From positions 1 to 25,673 of the forward strand of contig LWCA01000493.1 in the NCBI GenBank assembly GCA_001642005.1: 25,673 bases of DNA. Direction: 5' to 3'. Shown here one piece after another: positions 9,381 through 19,300 of the stretch. The notes below the pieces were generated by a model. The model saw only the letters and a list, made by a program, of their open reading frames with translations. It made no database searches and was not told the DNA's origin. This stretch comes from Intoshia linei (lineage: Eukaryota > Orthonectida > Rhopaluridae). How positions within the stretch are numbered: the stretch's first letter is position 1; each line of letters begins with the position of its first letter. The position numbers were made by a program, and so were the translations under genes.

Positions 9381-11316
9381 ATGGATCTGAAAAATTTTGT
9401 TTCAGATATAATATTGTCAAACACGTTTCAAAAAATATATGACAAAGAGGTACATTTCATTGAAGTGAATTTACGAATAGAGTTTGATTCATCAAGTTTT
9501 GTTTACATTTTTTATTGTTATATTTCAATAGATTTTAAAAATATCAGTCAGTTTTAAAAAATAAGCAAAATTTTATATTTAATTTTGTGGGCAATGCATA
9601 TACTTGATCTCGTAACATTTAATTCGATATTGGTTAATTATATAACTTTGTTTTTAGAATGTGAACTCTATTGAATATTTAAAAGTTTTAAAATATTCTG
9701 AAGATGAATACAAATGTTCAGAAAAAAAACTAAAAGAACAATATAATAAACAGATTATAAATAGCATCGAAAATTATAAAACCATTTCAAAAAAAATACA
9801 GACAGAATTAGAAAATTTATCATCGTCTAAGGAAATTTGTGTTGAAATGCAATCGTAAGTTTAGCAATATTTTTGTTATTTTTTTTATCTTAGAAATCAA
9901 TTAAATAAATTTCAAAATGATATAGCACAGTATTCCGGTAGTCATTATTTATTAGTTCATTTAAGTCAGAAATAATTAATTCCTATAGATTTTCACCCAT
10001 ATTTCTTTATTGGAAATGTGTAGACGTTCACTGCACATTTTTTTTAAATTGTAGGATTAATATTTACATTTTCAATTTTTATTTTAATCGAAAAATTTGA
10101 AAAATATTGGTTGATAATATATTAAAAATTATTTTTCACCAGGAATGCGTAGATTTCTGGGGTTGAAATTTTGTATTTATATCAACTAGAATAAACTCTA
10201 TCAGAATAATCTTTTTTTTAATTTTCGGACTGTTGATTATTTCACATTTCTTGTTCTAATAAATTATTTCGGAAAAAAATATGAATACTAAAATGCTTGT
10301 TTGATCGTGAAGTCGTCACTTATTCGGATTGAATTTTTTTGTGTGTGTTAACACGATACAACTCGTTTGATTTTCAAAAAAAGGACAATTTGGGAAGTTG
10401 AAATTTATTTTGCTAAAACCCCCGAAAAAAACTGATATTGAAATGTGCACTTTATAAAATTCTAAGACTAGTAGTTATTGAAATAAACGATAACACACAA
10501 ACAAAGCATATTATATAAGTAATGATTGCATTAATCTGGTTTTTTTATGAAAAAACCACTTTTAACTAAGCCAAAAGTATATTTTTGTAATAAAACGTCA
10601 TATATCATGATAAAATTGGTATATAGTTAAGTATAATAATTTGTAGAAAAAATAGAACAAACCAATGAAAATATTCAGTCATGCCGTGAATCTATTAATG
10701 AAGTAAAACATAATTTTTATATTATAATACTCAGTTAAGCGAAATCCAAAAAAAACTTGATAAATACATAAGTATAGCACAAGCCGATCAACAAAATTGT
10801 GAACAAATTCTATCATTTATAAAAGAGGTAATTTTAAAATTTTATGAAGGCTGTTGTCACGGAGCAGAAAAATTATTACATAATTTACATGTATTCGATT
10901 AAATGTTGAAAATTTAAGAGCATCAAATTCAGTTTTTTAAACCTGGTTTTTTAAAACGCCCATGTGAAATTATGGGATTTGTATAAAATAATTTTTTAGT
11001 GATTTGAAAATTTAAAGTAAAAAGTCGTTTTTCGTTTCGTTGCAGAATTTGAAAATGATTGAATCTGTCTTTTTAGAATAGTACAAATATAAGCAAAATT
11101 ATCAACGATCAGATCGAAGAAGCTCGTTTAATGACGGAAGAACAAACTGCCACTTCCGCAAAACTAAACATATCAATAGACGAGCTAAAGGAAAAAATTA
11201 AAAAGTTGATTTATACCAATAAAACACAAACGCAAATAATGACCCTGAATATAAATACAATCAAAGTAAACGTGGATGAAAAAAGAAATGAAATTATCAG
11301 ATTGGTTCATTTTTAA
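9381..11316 (+). CDS. six-exon coiled-coil protein of unknown function
   Basis: Six exons join in phase with GT..AG ends: 9381-9449, 9658-9854, 9894-9937, 10647-10702, 10735-10827 and 11077-11316, giving 232 residues. The first exon encodes MDLKNFVSDIILSNTFQKIYDKE. From about residue 40 to the end, the protein is rich in Glu, Lys, Gln, Asn and Ile with heptad-like spacing, so a long coiled coil is likely. Examples are SEIQKKLDKYISIAQADQQN and IDELKEKIKKLIYTNKTQ. There is no catalytic motif, signal peptide or membrane segment. The short globular head plus coiled coil resembles kinetochore or spindle subunits in general layout, but no diagnostic residues support a name. Intron 3 (709 nt) contains repeat R2; the other introns are 208, 39, 32 and 249 nt. 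Confidence 0.7.
9984..10519 (+). repeat. dispersed repeat copy R2, inside the coiled-coil gene intron
   Basis: This copy is homologous to R1 at 6550-7302, in the same orientation, 3.4 kb away. The first 200 or so bases are nearly identical, pointing to recent duplication or gene conversion. The middle of R1 (about 220 bp) is missing here. Both ends of the homology are sharp: the copy starts at tatagattttcaccc and ends at tatataag. Confidence 0.7.
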
Positions 11317-11470
11317 TAGATATAAATAAAGTAAATCTAGGAGTCACAAATAAATGATACAATGAATTTATGTGAAAAACATATACACAAGATGAATTTA
11401 AATTTGGATAAACAACTGTAAATATAATTAAGGTTTCTTGTGAATAAAGTTTTTGTACTCCAAAAGATTA

Positions 11471-14400
11471 CTAAAACTTATGTAATATAAATAAAATATT
11501 TACATACCACATGCTCTTTATTTTACAGGCTCTGATAGTCAATATTTTATGAGAATTTAGCTGGGAAGTTATATTCATTATTTCTCGAATTTGTGGATTG
11601 TAATGGTTCTAAATTTTATTTTTTATCATAACATCAATGATTTTAAATCATTAATACCTGTAATAAATTCAGTTCCCACATATGGGATCTTTCAAATTTT
11701 TTTTTGATTGCTTCAAGGCTAACATCTCCGTATTGTGTATATCCGCTTTTCAATGAATTTTCCAGAATCAAATGGGCTCTAGATTCCATCTATTTAAAAA
11801 GAAAATAATTTTATAAATAGTATATTATATTACTTTTATAATTTTATTAATCATAAACATGACCAGTAAACTAGATTCTGTATTTGGTAGTAAAGTTAAT
11901 GAGCATAATTCCTCCAAGATTTGTAAGAGATAAGATGAGGACATCTAGATGTGAATTGTAGACATTTATATTATTATATACAGATTTATTATGGTTTTCA
12001 ACTAGAATTTCGATGGATTGTAAGGTACTTAATAAATCACTGCTTGAATCTAAATTTAAAAATTAAATTTCTAATAATAATATATATAACAATTTTATCA
12101 AAAATTACTTGACTTAATCAATACATTGTATAAATGGCTATAGAATTTTATGGGTTCTATACATAAAACACCAGAATTTTGAGTTAATATAGCAAAAATC
12201 AACTTTAAGCATATTGGACCGTTGTTGATAGGCTATTTAAAAATTAATATATACCATGCACCGAAAAGTGATGGTTAAATTGAAATTTCAATTAACATTT
12301 CAGTATCGGACAAGGGATGTCAATCATGCTTAAACTTTTTATTTCTCGCAAATCTCGAATAAATGTAAAAATTTAAAAGCAAAGTAAAAATGGAATACCA
12401 TAATAAAATCATTGTATATGTAAGCCTATTATTTAAAAAATCTAAGAGTACATTTCAGTGAGTAGTGTATCATTATTTAAACCTTCACTATCAAAAACAT
12501 ATAACTAGATTGTGCCATATAATTGTCATAATATAAGAAAATATTAAATTACGTTTAAAATAATAAAATTTTCCATCAATTCCAGTAGAGGGTTTATAAA
12601 CTTTATGTCAAATCTGTCCACTATTCTAAAATTATATTTAAACGCTACAGAATATAGAATGTCTAAGGAACAAAAAGTACAAATATAAATTTCAAATAAA
12701 ATTTATATAAAAATGTCAACCTTTCCAACGCATCCCAAATTAAGAAAAAAAGTTGTAAAAGTCCCACTAATAATAATTCGTTTTACTTCAGTTATCAAAA
12801 TTTTTAGAATCGAAATCGTCTCATAACTATTTAATTTTTTTAAAGATAAAAATCGAAATTATTAGACATTAAAACAAATTTTATTGTAATATTAAAATTC
12901 CCATAATTAAATAAAAATTAGAAAATACAAATGTATCAACACACTCTTTGTATAACATTAAACACCGCCTTTCACCGTACAACATTGCCGAAATGACCAT
13001 ACCGAGACCCCTCTTCGAGGCCTAGAGAAATTTTGGTAAAATGGAGCCATCGTTTTGCCCAATTGTGTATTAAAAAAATATACTCTTAAATATATTTAAC
13101 TATTGTGTGTATCCAATTGAAAATGTCAAGTCAAAAGCGTTGACGAGGGGTTAAGACACTACAAAACATTTACAAACAAGTTTGCATTGTGGTCTATTTT
13201 TTATTGTAGACGTTTCTACGGTCTTTATTTAATACTGTTCGTTCAACATTTTTTACTACACACTTAACTCTCAATCGACTCTTGTGCCAATCCCACAAGA
13301 GTAAAAATTTTATATTAATATGTGCGACCTGCTAAACATAAAGTATATTATTTAAAACGCTAAATATTAAAAGGTTTCGTAGTACAAAATTATAAAAAAA
13401 CATTGTGCCAACATTTTATTTAATTTAGGATAAAATGGATATTTTTAAAACAGAAAAGATTGACAATACCTATTTATTCCGACAAGTGTAGTAGATATGG
13501 TCTTACAATCCTTTGCGTTGACATTTTTTAATATTTTAAAATACAAATAAACAAGAGCATCCAATGTATCTGAAGCCTAAAATGGAAACATTAATTATAA
13601 ACACATATACAAAAAATTGACAGACTTTTGGTCAGTCCACCGCCCTTGTTCCACATTAAATTAACGTTGAAAAATTACTGGAAAAGCTTAATAACGTTTA
13701 CTGTCATTTTAATCGCAATATTTAATACCTGGTTGCGAATAATATGTATAAAGCTTTAAACAACTTCCTAATCCAATTTTACCAACGCTTAATGGAAAAA
13801 CATCATTTTCGAATATTTTTTTGAAAAAATCAGATTTGACCAAATTTTATAAGCAATAACATCCTAATCCAATACAAAAAATCCAATTTTACCAACGCTT
13901 AATGGAAAAACATCATTTTCGAATATTTTTTTGAAAAATCAGATTTGACCAAATCTTATGAGAAACAACATCCTAATCCAATTTTAAAACCCTTAATGGA
14001 AAAACCACTATTTTCCAATATTTTTTTAAAAAACACGATTTTACCAAATCGTATCAGAAAAAAAGATTGTTTTCATAAATATTTCATATTTCCTATAAAG
14101 CCCAAAAAAAGTAAATATTTTGAAATGGGGGTTCGTACACTATTTGAATCGGAAACACTGATCTAATTTTCTAATTATACCAATAAATTCGTGAAATTTG
14201 CCGTGCCCCACTGGTGGGACCTATCACTAATTAGGAGACACTGCAATATACACTTCTATCCGATTTTAAACAGTTAAATAAACAATACTTTTATTTTTTC
14301 GTTCATTTCGAATTTGCTAAATTTAGGTATGATCTGCGTCGATAAAATGAAAATAGAAAATCAGAACATTTCTCACTTTATCTATCACTTTACCATCCAT

Positions 14401-16224
14401 GGTCCACCGAGTTGAACCCAAAAATAAAAATTGCACTGTTCAATTCAATTCAATACTTAAATATGTATTTATAACATGTTTTTTGGATAAAACGTTACAT
14501 ATTCCAGATAAAAATGAATAAAAAAATAAAATGTAATTTAAAATAATAATAACCATTTTATGCGAATTTTTAAATTTAAGTGCTCCAGCAATTTCAAGTT
14601 CGCGATTCAATTGTTTCATTTTTCTTTCTCTCTAAAATAGTAAAACCTCTAAATAAAAAAAACATAATACAATTTGTTCCTTTTTAGTTAATTTCATTTT
14701 CTTTTTTTTAGCAACGTCCCTAAATCGAGCATTTTCTTTTTTAATAGATAAAATAGTGTTTATAATCTAATATCATGTATTGAATTAATGGTAAAATATA
14801 TTGAAAGGTACCTCTGGATCAGGAATTTGATAATTGAGACGTTTCAAAAAATTACTAATTTGTACTGTCAGCTAAGAGTAAAATAAAACTGAATAGATAA
14901 TTTAATTATTTATAAATAAATACCATATATGTAATGAATCCATCATTATCTAATGAAAATAATTTTTCAATCTGTAAACACACTTCATGGCGAACCTGTA
15001 AAAACCAAAATAATTACACATTATATAAAATATATTGTGGCGAATAGTAACCTTTTTCTTGGACATTGCCTTTTTAAAAAATACACCAATAAGAGGTTTC
15101 TTCCAATTATATGATGACATTTTAGTAATGATTAATTGTCCCAAACATTTAATACAACATACTTGAAGTAACTAGTTGAAATTATACTTTATTTGAAATT
15201 TTACATGATAGGGTAAAAATGAATCATAAAAAATTAAATACATAAATACCTCAATATAAATCAAGTTTTTGTTGTATTTGTCTAAAAATAAATACTATAA
15301 AAAGCAATCAAAATTTCTACATTGAACAATATATTCCAATATATCCAAGTAATCTTTTAAACATTTAGACAGAGTTTTCTCATATTGATGGCGTTCTTTA
15401 ACTTTTTTAGACAGCTATTAATAAATGTATGAATATAAGCATATAAACTATTTCTTCGGTGTCAATGCTAATTTTATATTCTGGTAAAATTTCACAAAAA
15501 ATTTGTAAAAGCGAATACAATATCAGTTCAATTTTTTTGAAAGAATCACGATTAAGTATAGAACAATTTTCTTTTAGACAGTATTCCAAAATTTTGAAAA
15601 ATTTGGATAATTTCGGAATCTAATTTCAAAAAAAATAATAAAATAAATAAAACATGAAAAATCCATTACATTAACATGAGGATCTTGAACAACCAATGTG
15701 CTCAATTTGGCGATAAAATACTGAAAGTTTGCAGAATGTAAGTCAATAATTTGCAATATATTTTTATTCTCTGGTTCGTTCGTGCGGAGACTTTTAATAG
15801 GAATTGTATCTAAAATTTTAAAATGACATTTTTATAATTTTTGATACATGATAGACTAGTTTATTAAAATTGAATTTTATACAATCGGTTAATTTAGCTA
15901 ATTCTGCAGTACGTTTAATTTTATGCACACCATATATAAGATTATTTTGCTTTTTTATAGGTAAGGATTGAACAATTTCTTCTAAATGTTATATTTATCG
16001 TGGTTTTTATGTTTTTGTAAGATATTTTCATGTTAGTATAAACATAAAAATGTTATACAAATTTTGCAAGTACAATTAAATTTACAAAAAAAGGAAATTT
16101 TTAAAATCAATTTATGAATTCAAATAAATTCGTTTGCTAAAAATTTTTCAACCTAGTCAGAATAATTTCCATCAAAAGTACGATATATAGTTATATTTTA
16201 TAAATATATACCTTCAACTTGCAT
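11471..16224 (-). CDS. Noc3: nucleolar complex protein 3 homolog
   Basis: Eighteen exons were assembled. In frame: 16224-16212 (tentative), 15981-15883, 15809-15670, 15619-15449, 15414-15321, 15281-15250, 15171-15052, 14995-14924, 14871-14812, 14766-14671, 14631-14554, 13576-13470. One exon is then unclear, followed by 12232-12109, 12049-11982, 11944-11834, 11789-11658 and 11608-11471. Family landmarks occur in order: LPIKKQNNLI, the DPHVN/IPKL region, IKCLGQLIITKMSSYNW (human SLCELLVALPHFNF), TLDALVYLYFKILK, IEPIKFYSHLYNVL (human IDPLKFYTHLYKTL), LCSLTLLPNTES and SHMWELNLLQNHYNPQI (human ALWELHALRRHYHPIV). Noc3 partners Noc2 in 60S pre-ribosome maturation and export and has a role in replication licensing in yeast. 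The total is about 550 residues plus the unresolved exon, against about 800 in human. The long basic N-terminus and part of the C-terminus are absent. The gene is divergent from IntS11. Confidence 0.8.
12233..13469 (-). other. unresolved stretch of Noc3 (missing or decayed exon)
   Basis: The exon before ends in phase 2 and the exon after starts in phase 0, so about 35 residues (human FAHLINVEFFDDLLVVL region) should lie here. Just downstream of an AG near 13326 there is a frame reading VAHINIKFLLL, a good match to the expected FAHLINVEF, but it joins the upstream exon out of frame by one base and soon loses similarity. It is followed by a comparatively G+C-rich block at about 12960-13170 of unknown nature. 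Either I have the splice sites wrong, or this exon carries a frameshift. Confidence 0.45.
13767..14062. repeat. three-copy tandem repeat (about 100-nt unit) in a Noc3 intron
   Basis: Three tandem copies start near 13767, 13863 and 13972. Each contains cctaatcc, ccaattttaccaacgctt, gaatatttttttgaaaaa and a gatttgaccaaat-type block. The second copy is nearly identical to the first apart from a short insertion; the third is more diverged. A short ORF across the last copy (13945-14166) follows from the repeat and is not a gene. A related inverted set lies at about 17460-17700 in the neighbouring IntS11 gene. Confidence 0.75.
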
Positions 16225-16357
16225 AATTGTAATGAGCGTTAATAAAAATATTTTTTAAATAATAGATTTAAACTTTATTTATATTATATATTTTGTTAAT
16301 TTCAAATATACATGTTTTAATTCAATTTTGAACATTAAAACTTAAATTTTAACGAAA
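16225..16357. promoter_or_regulatory. 133-bp divergent promoter region between Noc3 and IntS11
   Basis: The two initiation codons face away from each other across 133 bp of A+T-rich sequence, so the core promoters almost certainly overlap. I see no convincing TATA or known factor site that stands out from the composition. The Noc3 side depends on a 13-nt first exon whose assignment is tentative; if the true start lies elsewhere the interval changes. Confidence 0.5.
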
Positions 16358-19300
16358 ATGAGTGAAATTCAAATCATACCATTGGGTAAAGTTGTTTGTT
16401 TTTCATATTGACATTTATTTAGGTGCTGGACAAGGTATTTTTCACTTGAAAACAATATGATAACATGTAATAAAAATAATGTAGATGTTGGAAAAAGTTG
16501 TATTTTAATATCCATTGATAAGTATAATATTATGTTGGATTGTGGAATGCATATGGGATATGATGATGAAGTAATTTATTTATAATACAAATAAATATTA
16601 ATTTTATACAATTTATATTTTGGAAATCTCAAACGTTTCTTTATAGGGATGTACCTAGTCTATTTATTGGCGTGGGATAATGAATTTTTAATCATCTGAA
16701 GCTAAAGTAGTTTTGAATTAGAATAGTCTGGTCGACTTTTTCGAGTCATTTTTAGGTTTAGGATTAAAATTTTTTTAAATCTAAATTAAAAAATGGGGTT
16801 TTAAAAAAAATGACTTGAATCACATATTCATGACTAACAACGTAAATGAATGTAACTATAATTTTTTCTATTTAGTAAAACGTACATTCAAGTACAGTTT
16901 AAGACTTTAAATTGACATTTGACATACTTTACTTTTATATTTTAGTTTAAAAATCATTTAAGGTACATTTTCATGAATGTTATGATTAGATACGAAAAAA
17001 TTTACGTAATTTTAACTAATCTTACTTTTTATTAAGACGCCCAGGGTTATACGGAGCCCTTAATTAAGTTCTCTGTATACGAAGATTTTTATTAATTGTT
17101 TTATTTTAGCGTAGATTTCCTGATTTTAGTTACATAACCAAAAATACAACACTTACTGAAGCAATTGATTGTGTTTTAATTAGGTACATACATATTTAGT
17201 TTTTATATACGTATTAAAAATTTGTTATTACCGGCTAATACTTATTTAACGAAATTTCTTTATAACTGAATTTCTAATTAACGGAAAAAATTCCTGATTA
17301 ATGGACTGTATTTTTCTAAAGTACAAAAATTCCGTGAAATTTCAAATTTCAAAATATTTATTGTTTTGGACCCCAAGGGAAACATGAAATATAAAACATT
17401 GATGAAAAAATGAAAGGTTTCTCATCATAACAATACAATCAAAACAACATCAAAACAATATTGGAAAAAGAGGATTTTTTTACTGACGGTTAGTAAAATT
17501 TTATTTTTTATTTTAGGGTTTAGATGAGGAAGTTGTTGCTCATAAGATTTAGTAAAATCGAATTTTTCAAAATAATATTGAAAAAGAGGATATTTCCCTT
17601 AAGCGTTGGTAATATTGGAGTTTTATTTTTAGTTGGAATAAGAGGTTTTTCTCATAAGATTTGGTAAAATTTGATTTTTTATTTTGTTGTTTAATTAAGT
17701 GGATTTTTTATTAAATTTTATTAATGGTAGATAAAAGTGGGATTTTTTTTAATAATAATGTAAGGATTGTCTAGGCTGTGGGACAATTAACATCTAGAAA
17801 CTTTGTAATAAATATTAAAAATTCTTCTATCAAAATAAAAAAAAGTTGAAAATTTTTCTATATTTTATTTGAATTTCACGGACCGAGGCATATAATTTTG
17901 GACCCCAATCGGGAACCACTGTTTTAATGTATACATAATTTATAAAAAATTTCGTTAACTTAGAATTAGCCTGTATTGACAAAGTTAAAAGGCAGGTGTT
18001 TGTAATTTTTTTTATTAGGGCCACATTTTATCAATATAAAATAATTATGAACCATCTATCGCGAGCAAAATTTTCAGGTTGATTTTATTTTTAGAGAATT
18101 TATGAATTTACATTTTTTAAACAAAGTTGAAACATTTAATTATTATTAATTTTAAAATTAATAAATATTCGGCGGGTTTCAAATATTTTTGAAAGAACCA
18201 CAAAATGACTCGCGCGACACAGATTAATAATCACTATTATGTTTACTTTAGGAATTTTTTATTGAAATACTCGCTTCGTTTCATACGTTAAAACAATATA
18301 TTTTATTATGTTATCAATAGTATTACTTTTTTCTATCAGTACCCTGCAGTTTAGTAAAAAAATACAATGTAGTTTATAATCTACATTATATATAATATGT
18401 TTTAAGAAAATTTTTCATTAGTTTAGAGTTTAAAGTTCGGAAATATTGAAACTTTAGGTTACTTTGTATAAATATTTAATTTTAGTCATTTTCATTTGGA
18501 TCATTGTGGAGCACTAGCGTACATGTCGGAAATTGTAGGCTACAATGGACCAATATACATGTCATACCCTACGAAGGCTATTGTCCCGATTATGCTGGTT
18601 AGTTTTTACAAAGATAAATTTTTAAATACAATTTTATACTAAAGGGCGAACATTTATTTGACCAATGTATTGTTAGAGCGATACGTCTTAGTACAACATA
18701 ATTATCGATTTTGTTAATTAATCATATTATTCATTTTTTGAATAATTTTTGATGGTTTCTTTAAGGCAAAATTTTTTACCCCAATTTTTATAGATTTTGA
18801 AGATAATTTTGGTATGGTTTTTAAGGAAATTTTTTGACCCAATTTTTAGAGATTTCAAAGTTGTTTTTGGTAACAAAATTTCGTCGGGTTTTAAGAAAAA
18901 TCTTTTTCATCCAATTTTTAAAGATTTTGAAAATAGTTTTTAGACTAAAAATTTTGTAGGGTTTTTAAGGGAATATTTTTAACATTTTAAGGGATTTCAA
19001 AATCTTTAAATATTGAGTGAAAAATTTTTGTTAAAGAAACCACAAAATTTTCATGACATAATCATGATGAATTAGTAAAATCAGTGGTTATGTCGCTCTA
19101 GAGATGTGTTTCTTAACTTTTTTTTATATTATTTTAATTGAGCATCACCGTTAGCCAGATCAATTATTTCCAGAAACCTATAGAAATAAAAAACTGATGC
19201 CTTAAAAGTCAATGTAAAAATCATTTTATTTATATTTTTTAAACCACCATATTGATATCGAACACTGAGTAAATAAACTGAGAATATAAAGAAAATTTAA

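Noticed and set aside
13767-14062. Possible CRISPR-like array
   Set aside because: Only three units of about 100 nt, with no repeat/spacer alternation and a eukaryotic intron setting.
13945-14166. 73-codon plus-strand ORF
   Set aside because: It reads through the third unit of a tandem repeat inside a Noc3 intron; the preceding units do not keep the frame.
14950-15756. Three separate minus-strand ORFs of 60-64 codons
   Set aside because: They are exons of Noc3 extended into introns; with correct splicing they join in phase.
17830-18024. 64-codon minus-strand ORF
   Set aside because: It overlaps a hAT-type terminus in an IntS11 intron, and its residues derive from that repeat.
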